Assembly (NCBI RefSeq): GCF_002803515.1
Contig: NZ_PHQX01000001.1
Span: 1,550,001 to 1,614,000, forward strand
Direction: 5' to 3'
Source of the DNA: Stenotrophomonas lactitubi
GTDB taxonomy: Bacteria > Pseudomonadota > Gammaproteobacteria > Xanthomonadales > Xanthomonadaceae
DNA: 64,000 nucleotides
Below the pieces are notes generated by a model. The model was not told the DNA's origin, made no database searches, and saw only the letters and a list, made by a program, of their open reading frames with translations. How positions within the stretch are numbered: the first letter of the stretch is position 1; every line of letters starts with the position of its first letter. The translations under genes were made by a program, and so were the position numbers. Shown one piece after another: positions 33,948 through 42,340 of this stretch.

Positions 33948-34376
33948 ATGCCACTGCGTGCCATCGCCTACATCAGCCAGTCCAAGCCGGATCTTTCCGC
34001 CGAACGTCTGCAGATGCTGGTCGAGGACGCCGCGCGCTTCAACAAGCTGGCAGGGGTGACCGGCGTGCTGCTGAATGACGGCGAGCGCTTCCTGCAGTAC
34101 ATCGAAGGGCCACCCGATGGCATCGATTCGGTGTATGAGCGCATCCTGCAGGCTGGCAGTCATGTCGACATCGTCGAGCTCGCGCGCGGCCGGGTCGGCC
34201 AGCGTCAGTTTCCGTACTGGGCGATGCGCGTGTTGCCGGTGGACGCTGCGCTGCTGCGCCAGCTTTCCGCAGGGGACTGGGCGGGGTTCGCCCGTACGGT
34301 GAACGGTGACAGTGCACTGTTCACCGCGGTGGATCTGTTGACCGAGGTCGTGCGGCCGGCGCTCAGCGCAGGCTGA
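33948..34376 (+). CDS. Short BLUF-domain blue-light photoreceptor
   Basis: A 142-residue protein. Residues 1-95 form a BLUF flavin domain with the photoactive residues Tyr8 (AIAYISQSK), Asn32 (FNKLAGVTG) and Gln50 (RFLQYIEG), plus the PYWAMRVLP strand that carries the conserved Trp/Met region. About 45 helical residues follow, with no output domain, so it signals by protein interaction as PixD-type proteins do. AAGGAAG precedes the ATG. It lies 82 bp after the kinase operon and may be cotranscribed, which raises the possibility that light feeds into that pathway; this is inference. Confidence 0.92.
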   Translation: MPLRAIAYISQSKPDLSAERLQMLVEDAARFNKLAGVTGVLLNDGERFLQYIEGPPDGIDSVYERILQAGSHVDIVELARGRVGQRQFPYWAMRVLPVDAALLRQLSAGDWAGFARTVNGDSALFTAVDLLTEVVRPALSAG

Positions 34377-34379
34377 TCG

Positions 34380-34697
34380 CTAGCGCTGCGGTGCGCAGTA
34401 CGCCGCGTGCAATGCCTGAAGTACCCCCAGCGCCGGACCGTCCAGCAGCCGATAGTGCAGTGTCTGTGCCTGTCGTCGCGTTGCCACCACATCCAGATGG
34501 CGCAGCACGGCCAGATGCTGTGACAGCGCCGATGCGCTCAGGCCGGTCACCGCCTGCAGTTCCGGCACGGGTGCTTCGCTTTCCACCAGACGACACAACA
34601 CACGCAGTCGCGCCGGGTGGGCCAGTGATTTCAGCAGGGCGGCCGCCTGTGCGGCATGCGCGGCCATCGCGGCGCTGTCGGTGGTGATGCTGGGCAC
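34380..34697 (-). CDS. ArsR/SmtB-family repressor (BigR/YgaV type)
   Basis: About 105 residues with a winged-helix ArsR fold: LLKSLAHPARLRVLCRLVESEAPVPELQAVTGLSASALSQHLAVLRHLDVV. A Cys near residue 50 (RVLCRL) and another at the C terminus (AAYCAPQ) match the pair that forms a persulfide-sensing disulfide in BigR-like repressors. Divergent transcription from two YeeE/YedE sulfur-transport genes, with a strong inverted repeat between them, supports a sulfide/persulfide-responsive regulator. The start is uncertain: GTG 34697 or ATG 34667; the much longer open frame upstream is antisense to the transporter gene. Confidence 0.85.
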   Translation of the reverse strand: MPSITTDSAAMAAHAAQAAALLKSLAHPARLRVLCRLVESEAPVPELQAVTGLSASALSQHLAVLRHLDVVATRRQAQTLHYRLLDGPALGVLQALHAAYCAPQR

Positions 34698-34724
34698 GAC
34701 TTGACCCGATAGTTCAGGAAAGTC

Positions 34725-34746
34725 TAATTTAGGGAAATCTAAATTA
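34725..34746. promoter_or_regulatory. Inverted-repeat operator for the ArsR-type repressor
   Basis: TAATTTAG and CTAAATTA form a perfect 8-bp dyad with a 6-bp spacer, AT-rich in a GC-rich setting, midway between the divergent repressor and transporter genes. BigR-like repressors bind AT-rich dyads in exactly this position and block both promoters. Confidence 0.8.
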
Positions 34747-34784
34747 AAGGGCAAGCCGATGCGCGAGATACAGCGGGGCAGGGC

Positions 34785-35222
34785 GTGAACCTGCCATGGG
34801 CGGCAATTGCAGGCGGCGGCCTGATCGGTACGTCGGCAGTGGTGCTGCTGGCCACGCTCGGTCGGGTGGCCGGCATCAGCGGCATCACTGCAGGCGCCGT
34901 GGCCGCACCGCGAGGTGATCGTGGCTGGCGCTGGGCCTTCCTGCTCGGATTGATGGTGGCTGCGGCGGCGGTGCTGAGCTGGCAGGCGGGCGCTGGACAA
35001 CCGGCGCGCGCGTTGTTGCGTGACGCACTGCCGGCCTGGCAATTGATCGCTGCCGGTGTACTGGTGGGCGTCGGTACGCGGCTGGGCAATGGCTGCACCA
35101 GCGGCCACGGTGTCTGTGGCCTCGCCCGTGGTTCACGACGATCGCTGGTGGCGGTGTTGGTGTTCATGGCCTGCGCGATGCTCACCACGTTCCTGGTGCG
35201 CCACGGCGGGGGTCTTGCATGA
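34785..35222 (+). CDS. YeeE/YedE-type sulfur transport protein, first half (PmpA-like)
   Basis: A 145-residue inner-membrane protein with four helices and the signature GTRLGNGCTSGHGVCGLARGSRRSL, whose cysteine motif is typical of YeeE/YedE thiosulfate or sulfide-related transporters. It corresponds to one half of the fused E. coli-type protein and needs the next gene for a full transporter. GTG at 34785 is the only suitable start. The regulator and operator upstream indicate induction by reduced sulfur species. No sulfur dioxygenase (Blh/ETHE1) gene, often present in such operons, is seen here. Confidence 0.88.
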   Translation: MNLPWAAIAGGGLIGTSAVVLLATLGRVAGISGITAGAVAAPRGDRGWRWAFLLGLMVAAAAVLSWQAGAGQPARALLRDALPAWQLIAAGVLVGVGTRLGNGCTSGHGVCGLARGSRRSLVAVLVFMACAMLTTFLVRHGGGLA

Positions 35223-35632
35223 GCCGCAGCTTGTGGGCCGCATGTGCTGCCGGTGGCCTGTTCGGCGCCGGCCTCGCGCTGGCCGGCATGACCGACCCGC
35301 GTCGCGTGCTCGGTTTCCTCGATGTGGCCGGCGACTTCGATCCCACGCTGGCCTGGGTACTGGCGTCGGCACTGCTGGTCAGTGCACTGGGTCAGTTCTG
35401 GCTGCGGCGGTGGCACCGCCCATGCTGCGCCGAGCGCTTCCAGCTGCCGGCAGCGCAGGCGGTCGATAAGCGGTTGCTGCTGGGCGCGGCAGTGTTCGGC
35501 ATCGGCTGGGGCTGGGTCGGGTATTGCCCGGGGCCCGCGCTGGCCGCGTTGGCGGTGAGGGCGCGCGAAGCGTTGTGGTTCGTGCCGGCGATGGCGGGTG
35601 GTTTCTGGCTGCATGACCGCTGGCTGCGCTGA
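35219..35632 (+). CDS. YeeE/YedE-type sulfur transport protein, second half (PmpB-like)
   Basis: A 137-residue inner-membrane protein with four predicted helices and the family signature GLALAGMTDPRRVLGFLDVAGDFDPTLA, followed later by GIGWGWVGYCPGPALAALA with its conserved Cys. The start overlaps the stop of the first half (ATGA), so the two subunits are made together. Split YeeE/YedE pairs controlled by BigR-type repressors are known in Xanthomonadaceae and Rhizobiales. Substrate (sulfite, thiosulfate or sulfide-related) is not decided by sequence. Confidence 0.88.
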   Translation: MSRSLWAACAAGGLFGAGLALAGMTDPRRVLGFLDVAGDFDPTLAWVLASALLVSALGQFWLRRWHRPCCAERFQLPAAQAVDKRLLLGAAVFGIGWGWVGYCPGPALAALAVRAREALWFVPAMAGGFWLHDRWLR

Positions 35633-35695
35633 GGTTTCACGTTTGCCTCACCGGTGCAGGGTTCAGATCACTTTTCCCGGGGAAAGGAGCATGGC

Positions 35696-36748
35696 ATGGC
35701 ACGGATGAAGTGGAACGGCAGCGCGTTGTTGGCGGCGGCACTGGCGACAGCGGCGATGCCGGCGATGGCCTGCACGCGCGCGGTGTATCTGGGCGACAAC
35801 GGCGATGTCATCACCGCCCGCTCGATGGACTGGAAAGTGGATGTCGCCACCAATCTTTACGTGTTGCCGCGTGGCATCGCGCGCACTGGCAAGGCCGGGC
35901 CGGGCTCGATCGCATGGACTGCGCGCTACGGCAGCGTGGTGGCCACCGGCTACGACATCTCCACCACCGATGGCATGAACGAGAAGGGCCTGGTCGCCAA
36001 CCTGCTGTGGCTGGTCGAGTCGGAATACCCGGCTCAGCGCAGCGGCAAGCCCGGCCTGTCGATCTCGTTGTGGGCGCAGTACGTGCTGGACAATTTCGCC
36101 ACGGTGGAAGAAGCCGTGACCGCCCTGCAGCGCGAGCCGTATTCGATCGTCACCGACAAGGTGCCTGGCGAAGACCGCCAGGCGACGCTGCATCTGTCGC
36201 TGTCCGATGCCAGTGGTGACAGCGCGATCGTCGAGTACATCGGCGGACGCCAGGTGATCCACCACGATCGCCGCTACCAGGTGATGACCAATTCGCCGAT
36301 CTTCGACCAGCAACTGGCGTTGAACAGCTACTGGCAGCAGATCGGTGGCACGGTGATGCTGCCCGGCACCAACCGTTCCGCCGACCGCTTCGCGCGTGCG
36401 TCGTTCTACATCAACGCGATTCCGAAAGCGGAAGATCCGGTGGAGGCGCTGGCCAGTGTGTTCAGCGTGATCCGCAACGTGTCGGTGCCGTTCGGCATCA
36501 CCACGCCGGGCGAGCCCAACATTTCGTCCACCCGCTGGCGCACGGTCGCCGACCACAAGCGGCGCCTGTACTTCTTCGAGTCGGCACTGACGCCCAACAC
36601 CTTCTGGGTCGACCTGACCAAGGTCGATTTCGGCGGCAAGGTGCTCAAGCTCGATCTCGGCCGTGACCAGCGCAATACGTTTGCCGGGGATGCGCTGCAG
36701 CACTTCGTGCCCAGCGCGCCGTTCACCTTCCTTGGCGTGGAGGGTTAG
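35696..36748 (+). CDS. Exported choloylglycine hydrolase-family amidohydrolase
   Basis: A 350-residue protein of the linear amide C-N hydrolase group (penicillin V acylase/bile salt hydrolase fold). The signal peptide ends ...AMPAMA directly before CTRAVYLG, so cleavage would expose the catalytic N-terminal Cys, as required for Ntn hydrolases. Further family features are ITARSMDWKVD, YDISTTDGMNEKGLVANLLWL and MTNSPIFDQQLALNSYW. Gram-negative members of this kind can degrade acyl-homoserine lactones or penicillin V; the substrate here is unknown. Of the nearby ATGs, 35696 lies in frame with an AAGGAG 8-13 bases upstream. It forms its own unit between the sulfur genes and an AraC regulator. Confidence 0.9.
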   Translation: MARMKWNGSALLAAALATAAMPAMACTRAVYLGDNGDVITARSMDWKVDVATNLYVLPRGIARTGKAGPGSIAWTARYGSVVATGYDISTTDGMNEKGLVANLLWLVESEYPAQRSGKPGLSISLWAQYVLDNFATVEEAVTALQREPYSIVTDKVPGEDRQATLHLSLSDASGDSAIVEYIGGRQVIHHDRRYQVMTNSPIFDQQLALNSYWQQIGGTVMLPGTNRSADRFARASFYINAIPKAEDPVEALASVFSVIRNVSVPFGITTPGEPNISSTRWRTVADHKRRLYFFESALTPNTFWVDLTKVDFGGKVLKLDLGRDQRNTFAGDALQHFVPSAPFTFLGVEG

Positions 36749-36814
36749 CGCGAGGCTGTGTCGCCAGCGCCCGGCAACGTTGCGGGCCGGTAGCGGCGCG
36801 CGCACACTCGTTGA

Positions 36815-37513
36815 ATGGGCGCGATCTTCCATCTACGACACTACGGCCAGGCCACCGGCCTGGATCGCCACGACTATGCGCAGTGGGTGTTGCCACTGCA
36901 GGGTGAGCTGCAGTTCGAGATGGAGGGCAGGGGCGGCCGTCTTGACTTGTTGCAGGGTGCCTTCGTGGCTGCCGGCGAGGCACACGACCAGGTGGCCGAC
37001 GGCCCCAACGGTTTCGTGATTGTCGACTGCGGGCCGGGTGTGCTCGATGACGCGACCCAGGAGCACCTGTGCCGGCAACGCTGGCTGCATCTACCTGCCT
37101 CATTGCGGCAGCGGCTTGCCCGGGTACAGGCAGGGCAGCCGGTGCCGGCGCTGCTGCCGGAACTGCTGCGGATGTTCGCCCCAGCGGGCAGCGGCGCGCG
37201 CCTGCAGGGTTTGTGCGCTGCCGTGGAGGCAATGCCCGGACAGGTGTGGTCGGTAGCGCGCATGGCCGCCTTTGTCGGCATCAGCGAAAGCCGTCTGCAT
37301 GCGGTGTTCCGGTGTGAGTTCGGGGTCAGCCCGCAGGCCTGGCTCAGTGCCAGCCGGCTGCGCTGGGCCAAGCACCAGTTGCGGGTCAGCCCGGCATCGA
37401 TCAGCGACATCGCACTGGCCGCTGGGTATTCCGAGCAGAGTGCACTGACCCGCGCGCTGCGCCGCGAATGCGGGCAGACCCCGGCAGCATGGCGGCGGGC
37501 GGGCGGCCAGTAG
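36815..37513 (+). CDS. AraC-family transcriptional regulator
   Basis: A 232-residue regulator. Residues 1-100 form a small cupin-like sensing domain (LDRHDYAQWVLPLQGELQFEMEG...LLQGAFVAAGEAHDQVA). Residues 140-230 hold the double helix-turn-helix (VARMAAFVGISESRLHAVFRCEFGVSPQAWLSASRLRWAKHQL and ISDIALAAGYSEQSALTRALRRECGQTPAAWRR). It is followed by an EamA exporter gene 70 bp downstream, which may be its target; many AraC-type proteins regulate adjacent transporters. The effector is unknown. Confidence 0.92.
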   Translation: MGAIFHLRHYGQATGLDRHDYAQWVLPLQGELQFEMEGRGGRLDLLQGAFVAAGEAHDQVADGPNGFVIVDCGPGVLDDATQEHLCRQRWLHLPASLRQRLARVQAGQPVPALLPELLRMFAPAGSGARLQGLCAAVEAMPGQVWSVARMAAFVGISESRLHAVFRCEFGVSPQAWLSASRLRWAKHQLRVSPASISDIALAAGYSEQSALTRALRRECGQTPAAWRRAGGQ

Positions 37514-37583
37514 CCTCGGTCAATACGCCGTTCCCTCTGTCGCCTACACTTCGCGGCCTGTGCTCTCCCACCAAGAACCTGCA

Positions 37584-38534
37584 ATGCGCAACAACCCGAT
37601 TGCTCTGGGCATCGCCAATGGCATTGCCGCCGGTGCGCTGTGGGGCGTGGTCTTCCTCGCGCCCGCCGTGCTGAACACCTTCAACGCACTGCAGCTCTCC
37701 GCTGGCCGCTATCTGGTCTATGGCCTGATCGCGGTGGCCCTGCTGCTGCCGCGCTGGAAGCGCTTGGCGCCGAAGCTCGGCCGCGCCGAATGGATCGGCC
37801 TGTTGTGGCTGAGCCTGGCCGGCAACCTGGTGTACTTCCTACTGTTGGCCACGGCGGTGCAGTGGGCCGGTGGCGCCGCTGCTTCGTTGATTGTCGGCCT
37901 GATTCCGGTCGTGGTCACCCTGGTGGGCGTGCGCGAGCAGGGCGCGGTGCCGTTGAAGCCGTTGCTGCCGGCGCTGGGCCTGTGCGTGCTCGGGGTGGCG
38001 ATGGTCGGCTGGGAAGCGCTGATGTCCGAACACCTGGGCACCCCCTGGCGGCAGCGCCTGATCGGCCTGCTGTGTGCGTTCGGTGCGTTGTTCTCGTGGG
38101 CGCTGTACTCCATCGGCAACAGCCGCTGGTTGGCACGACGGCCTGATCTTTCCAGCCATGACTGGTCGCTGCTGACCGGCGTCACTACCGGCGGATTGTC
38201 ACTGCTGCTGGTGCCGATGGCGTTCATCGGACACGCTGGGACTCATACGGCCGCGCAGTGGAGTGGGTTCTGGGCCATCAGCGCGGGCGTTGCGGTGGTC
38301 GCTTCGATCCTCGGCAACGCGTTCTGGAACCGCGCCAGTCGCCTGCTGCCGCTGACCCTGACCGGGCAGATGATCGTGTTCGAAACCCTGTTCGCGCTTC
38401 TCTATGCCTTCGCCTGGCAGCGACGTTGGCCAAGCCTGCTGGAACTGCTGGCGATCGTGCTGCTGGTCGGCGGCGTGCTGTTGTGCGCGCATGCGCACCG
38501 CACGCCCCGCGCGATCACCGAACATGTCGGCTGA
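37584..38534 (+). CDS. EamA/DMT-superfamily exporter
   Basis: A 316-residue inner-membrane protein with ten predicted helices in two EamA repeats (IANGIAAGALWGVVFLAPAVL...; LIGLLCAFGALFSWALYSIGNSRWL...). Members export amino acids or other metabolites; the family cannot be narrowed by sequence. The start is taken at the ATG at 37584, where the first helix follows directly; an ATG eight codons upstream is possible. It follows the AraC-type regulator in the same direction. Confidence 0.9.
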   Translation: MRNNPIALGIANGIAAGALWGVVFLAPAVLNTFNALQLSAGRYLVYGLIAVALLLPRWKRLAPKLGRAEWIGLLWLSLAGNLVYFLLLATAVQWAGGAAASLIVGLIPVVVTLVGVREQGAVPLKPLLPALGLCVLGVAMVGWEALMSEHLGTPWRQRLIGLLCAFGALFSWALYSIGNSRWLARRPDLSSHDWSLLTGVTTGGLSLLLVPMAFIGHAGTHTAAQWSGFWAISAGVAVVASILGNAFWNRASRLLPLTLTGQMIVFETLFALLYAFAWQRRWPSLLELLAIVLLVGGVLLCAHAHRTPRAITEHVG

Positions 38535-38635
38535 ATCGACGCATTGAAGCCGACGATCACCGTTTTGTCTCAATTGCAACCAAATGCCGGCACGTTGGCC
38601 GATGATCGCCGCAAAGAAATATTGCGCCGCAACAC

Positions 38636-38641
38636 TTGACA
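38636..38641 (+). promoter_or_regulatory. Candidate -35 box of the thr operon
   Basis: A perfect TTGACA lies 31 bp before the leader start codon. The sequence 17 bp downstream gives only a poor -10, so this is a weak call. Confidence 0.35.
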
Positions 38642-38672
38642 GCGGCCATCGTGCCGGTGTTTTCTGTACGCC

Positions 38673-38810
38673 ATGGTCCTTGATGCCGCCAACGCCCGTC
38701 TGATCGCCCCCGCTACCGCGGGCCGTTCGACTGCGCCGGTCGCCATCACCACCACCATTACCACCACCACCGTCACCACTGCCCTGGTGCGGCCCGTCGT
38801 CTTCGTGTAA
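38673..38810 (+). CDS. thrL: thr operon leader peptide
   Basis: A 45-residue frame just upstream of the thrA gene. It reads MVLDAANARLIAPATAG and then APVAITTTITTTTVTTALVRP before stopping at TAA. Nine of twelve consecutive residues are Thr, with Ile and Val among the rest: the composition expected of a regulatory leader sensing charged tRNA-Thr and tRNA-Ile. Alternative RNA stems follow it. Translation pausing at the Thr/Ile run would govern attenuation of thrABC, as in E. coli; the run here is unrelated in exact sequence but equivalent in plan. Confidence 0.9.
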   Translation: MVLDAANARLIAPATAGRSTAPVAITTTITTTTVTTALVRPVVFV

Positions 38811-38824
38811 CTCCCGAAAACAAC

Positions 38825-38879
38825 GGCCCCGCACCATCCAGGTGACGGGGAAACTCGACCACCTGCATGCGACGGGGCC
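38825..38879 (+). promoter_or_regulatory. Alternative RNA stems of the thr attenuator
   Basis: GGCCCCG (38825-38831) can pair with CGGGGCC (38873-38879) in a long-range stem. Alternatively CCCCGCACC (38827-38835) pairs with GGTGACGGGG (38841-38850) in a local hairpin, and AGGTG pairs with CACCT further on. These pairings exclude one another, as expected for an attenuation switch. No T-run follows either stem, so the mechanism may be Rho-dependent or occlusion of the thrA ribosome site. Confidence 0.6.
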
Positions 38880-38895
38880 TCCAACCGAGGTCTGC

Positions 38896-41400
38896 ATGTC
38901 TTCCATCGCCCCCGCCCATTCGCCTGCTGCGTCCGCTCTGGCTGCGCCGTCCACTGTCGTGCACAAGTTCGGCGGCACTTCGGTGGCCGACGCTGAGCGC
39001 TATCGCCATGTTGCCGGTCTGCTGCTGGCCCGCCCCGAGTCGTTGCAGGTCAGCGTGGTCTCGGCCATGAAGGGTGTTACCGACGCGCTGATCGAACTGG
39101 CGCACCTGGCAGCCCAGGGCGATGCCGGCTGGCAGGAAGCCTGGCATGCACTGCGCGCACGCCATCGCGGCGCCGCTGTAGCGCTGCTGGGTGAGCAGGT
39201 GGGCGACACCGTGGACTGGATCGACGCGCGCTTCGATCAGCTGGCCGAGGTGCTGGCCGCCCTGGCGGTGATCGGTGAACTGCCGCGCGAAGTGCTCGAC
39301 CGCGTGCAGGGCCTGGGCGAAGTGTTCTCCGCACAGTTGCTTGGCACCCATCTGCGCGCGCTGGGTGAGGACTGCGCGGTGCTGGATGCACGCGATGTGC
39401 TGGTGGTCGGCCATGGCGAACTGGGCGTGGATGTCGACTGGGATGCCAGTGCCGGCCGTCTTGCCGCGTGGCGGCTGCAGCACCCGCAGCTGCGCGTGGT
39501 GGCTACCGGGTTCGTCGCCCGCGACCGCCAGGATCGCGTCACCACGCTGGGCCGCAACGGCAGCGACTATTCCGGTGCGATCTTCGCCGCGCTGTTCAAT
39601 GCCGATGAACTGCATATCTGGACCGACGTCGACGGCGTGCTGTCGGCCGACCCGCGGCTGGTGCCGGAGGCTGTGCAGCTGCACGCGCTGAGCTACGACG
39701 AGGCCTGCGAGCTGGCCTACTTCGGGGCCAAGGTGGTGCATCCGCAGACCATGTCGCCGGCAATCCGGCTGGGCCTGCCGATCTTCATCCGCAATACGTT
39801 CCATCCCGGTCATCCGGGTACCCGCATCAGCGCCGAGCGCTCGCCACGTGGTCCGGTAAAGGGGCTGACGCTGAGCGCGGATCTGGCCCTGCTCAATCTG
39901 GAAGGCACCGGTCTGATCGGCGTGCCGGGTACCGCCGAACGCGTGTTCGCCGCACTGCGCCAAGCGCAGGTCTCGGTGGTGATGATCTCGCAGGGGTCCT
40001 CCGAACATTCGATCTGCTGCGTTGTCCGTGCTGGCGAAGCGGCGCGTGGTCGCGATGCCGTGGTGCAGGCGTTCTCGCACGAACTGGCTGCCGGCCAGGT
40101 ACAGCGCGTGCAGGTCAGCGAGGGCGTCAGCGTGCTGGCCGCGGTCGGCGATGGCATGGCGGGCCAGCCTGGCGTGGCTGCGCGGCTGTTCGAATCGCTG
40201 GGCCGGGCGCAGGTGAACATCCTGGCGATCGCGCAGGGGTCGTCCGAGCGCAACATCTCGGTGGCGGTGGCAAGCGCCGACGCGACCCGCGCGCTGCGTG
40301 CCGCGCATGCGGGGTTCTGGCTGTCGCCGCAGACGTTCGCGGTGGGCGTGATCGGTCCGGGCAATGTCGGCGCCGCGCTGCTGGACCAGTTGCTGGCAGC
40401 GCGCCCGCAGCTGCTGGCCAAGGCCAATGTCGACCTGCGCCTGCGCGCGCTTGCGTCACGCTCGCGCATGCGCCTGGAGGCCGATGGGCTGCATGAAGAC
40501 TGGCGGCAGGCATTGCAGGACGCCGGACAGGCCAGTGACCTGGACCAGTTCACCGAGCACCTGCTGGCCGCACATCTGCCGCATGCGGTGGTGATCGACT
40601 GCAGTGGCAGCGCAGAGGTTGCCGAGCGCTATGAAGGTTGGCTGGCCGCAGGCATCCATGTAGTGACCCCGAACAAGCAGGCCGGTGCCGGGCCGCTCGC
40701 ACGCTACCAGCGCATCCGCGCGGCGGCCGCCGCCAGTGGCGCGCGCTTCCGCTACGAGGCCACGGTGGGTGCCGGCCTGCCGGTGATCACCACGCTGCGT
40801 GACCTGGTGGATACCGGCGACGAAGTGCTGGCGATCGAAGGCATTTTCTCCGGCACGCTGGCCTGGTTGTTCAATCGCTTCGACGGCAGCCAGCCGTTCT
40901 CGGAACTGGTCGCGCAGGCACGCTCGATGGGCTACACCGAGCCGGATCCGCGCGATGACCTGTCCGGTGTGGACGTCGCGCGCAAGCTGGTGATCCTGGC
41001 CCGCGAGGCCGGACACGCACTCAGCCTGGAGCAGGTGCAGGTCGAGAGCCTGGTGCCGGCGTTGCTGCGCGAGGGAAGCGTGGACGACTTCATGGCCCGT
41101 CTGGGCGCATCCGATGACGCGCTGCTGGCACGGCTGCACGACGCCCGCGAGCGCGGTGCAGTGCTGCGCTATGTCGCGCGGCTGGGACCGGACGGTGCCT
41201 CGGTCGGCCTGCAGGAGCTGCCGGCGGACCACGCGTTCGCCAACCTGCGGTTGACCGACAACGTGGTGCAGTTCCGTACCCGCCGCTACTGCGACAACCC
41301 GCTGGTGGTGCAGGGCCCGGGCGCGGGTCCGGAAGTCACCGCTGCCGGTGTGTTCGCCGATCTGCTGCGGGTGGCGGCCGGCGAAGGGGCGCGCCTGTGA
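38896..41400 (+). CDS. thrA: Bifunctional aspartokinase / homoserine dehydrogenase I
   Basis: An 834-residue cytoplasmic enzyme for the first and third steps of threonine synthesis. The aspartokinase domain opens with [17 protein letters not shown] (about residues 23-39) and contains [16 protein letters not shown] and [13 protein letters not shown]. Two ACT-type regulatory segments ([33 protein letters not shown]) lie mid-protein. The dehydrogenase has the NAD(P) motif [14 protein letters not shown] near 484 and [15 protein letters not shown]...[19 protein letters not shown]. The ATG at 38896 follows a GAGGT ribosome site; the in-frame ATG at 38842 is inside the leader structure. Threonine feedback is expected from the family. 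Its stop overlaps thrB. Confidence 0.96.
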   Translation: MSSIAPAHSPAASALAAPSTVVHKFGGTSVADAERYRHVAGLLLARPESLQVSVVSAMKGVTDALIELAHLAAQGDAGWQEAWHALRARHRGAAVALLGEQVGDTVDWIDARFDQLAEVLAALAVIGELPREVLDRVQGLGEVFSAQLLGTHLRALGEDCAVLDARDVLVVGHGELGVDVDWDASAGRLAAWRLQHPQLRVVATGFVARDRQDRVTTLGRNGSDYSGAIFAALFNADELHIWTDVDGVLSADPRLVPEAVQLHALSYDEACELAYFGAKVVHPQTMSPAIRLGLPIFIRNTFHPGHPGTRISAERSPRGPVKGLTLSADLALLNLEGTGLIGVPGTAERVFAALRQAQVSVVMISQGSSEHSICCVVRAGEAARGRDAVVQAFSHELAAGQVQRVQVSEGVSVLAAVGDGMAGQPGVAARLFESLGRAQVNILAIAQGSSERNISVAVASADATRALRAAHAGFWLSPQTFAVGVIGPGNVGAALLDQLLAARPQLLAKANVDLRLRALASRSRMRLEADGLHEDWRQALQDAGQASDLDQFTEHLLAAHLPHAVVIDCSGSAEVAERYEGWLAAGIHVVTPNKQAGAGPLARYQRIRAAAAASGARFRYEATVGAGLPVITTLRDLVDTGDEVLAIEGIFSGTLAWLFNRFDGSQPFSELVAQARSMGYTEPDPRDDLSGVDVARKLVILAREAGHALSLEQVQVESLVPALLREGSVDDFMARLGASDDALLARLHDARERGAVLRYVARLGPDGASVGLQELPADHAFANLRLTDNVVQFRTRRYCDNPLVVQGPGAGPEVTAAGVFADLLRVAAGEGARL

Positions 41401-42311
41401 TCGCACGCGCCTTCGCGCCCGCATCGGTGGCCAACGTGGCCGTGGGCTTCGACATCCTGGGCCACGCCATCGCCGGTATCGGCGATACGGTGAGCGTGCG
41501 TCGCATCGACGAACCACGGGTGCGCATCGATGCGATCCGCGGCAGTGCGGTGGAGCTGCCGCTGGAAGCCACCGGCAACACCGCTGGCGCGGCGCTGATA
41601 TCGCTGCGTGAGGGGCTGGGACTGGGCTTCGGTTTTGCCATCGAGATCGACAAAGGCATTCCCTTCGGCTCCGGCATGGGCGGATCGGCTGCCTCCTGCG
41701 TGGCCGCACTGGTGGCGGCCAATGCGTTGTTGGATGTGCCACTGCCGCGTGAGGCGCTGTATCCGTTCGCACTGGATGGCGAAGCCGTGGCCAGCGGTGG
41801 CCGCCATGGCGACAACGTCGGCCCACTGCTGCTGGGTGGTGTGGCGCTGTGCACGGCCGATCGCCTGGTGCCGGTTCCGGTACCGGCCAGCTGGCACAGC
41901 CTGCTGGTGCATCCACATGCGGTGCTGGAAACCCGGCGTGCGCGGCAGGCGCTGCAGGGCAGCTACGCGCTGAGCGAATTCGTTGCGCAGAGCGCCAACC
42001 TGGCGCTGGTATTGAGTGGTTGCCATCGCAGTGATGCATCGCTGGTGCGCGCCGGCCTGCGCGACGTGCTGATCGAGCCGCGGCGGGCGGGCCTGATCGT
42101 TGGCTTCGACGCGGCGCGTGACGCCGCACTGGCTGCAGGCGCGATGGGCGCAGGCATTTCCGGCGCCGGGCCCAGCGTATTCGCCTGGTTTGAAGATGCC
42201 GACCAGGCGCGCGCGGCAGCGGAACCGGTGCGTGCGGCCTTCGCCGCTGCTGGTTTCGACAGCGATGCCTGGATCTCGCCACTCGATGCACCCGGAGCCC
42301 ACTTGTGCTGA
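41397..42311 (+). CDS. thrB: Homoserine kinase (GHMP type)
   Basis: A 304-residue GHMP kinase. It has [17 protein letters not shown] at the N terminus, the phosphate-binding glycine loop [18 protein letters not shown] and the C-terminal [17 protein letters not shown]. It phosphorylates homoserine with ATP for threonine synthase. It begins with GTG overlapping the thrA stop by four bases (GTGA), so translation is coupled. The next gene follows within 30 bp. Confidence 0.95.
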   Translation: MIARAFAPASVANVAVGFDILGHAIAGIGDTVSVRRIDEPRVRIDAIRGSAVELPLEATGNTAGAALISLREGLGLGFGFAIEIDKGIPFGSGMGGSAASCVAALVAANALLDVPLPREALYPFALDGEAVASGGRHGDNVGPLLLGGVALCTADRLVPVPVPASWHSLLVHPHAVLETRRARQALQGSYALSEFVAQSANLALVLSGCHRSDASLVRAGLRDVLIEPRRAGLIVGFDAARDAALAAGAMGAGISGAGPSVFAWFEDADQARAAAEPVRAAFAAAGFDSDAWISPLDAPGAHLC

Positions 42312-42340
42312 ATTCTCCCTTCCTACCGGATATCGATCCC

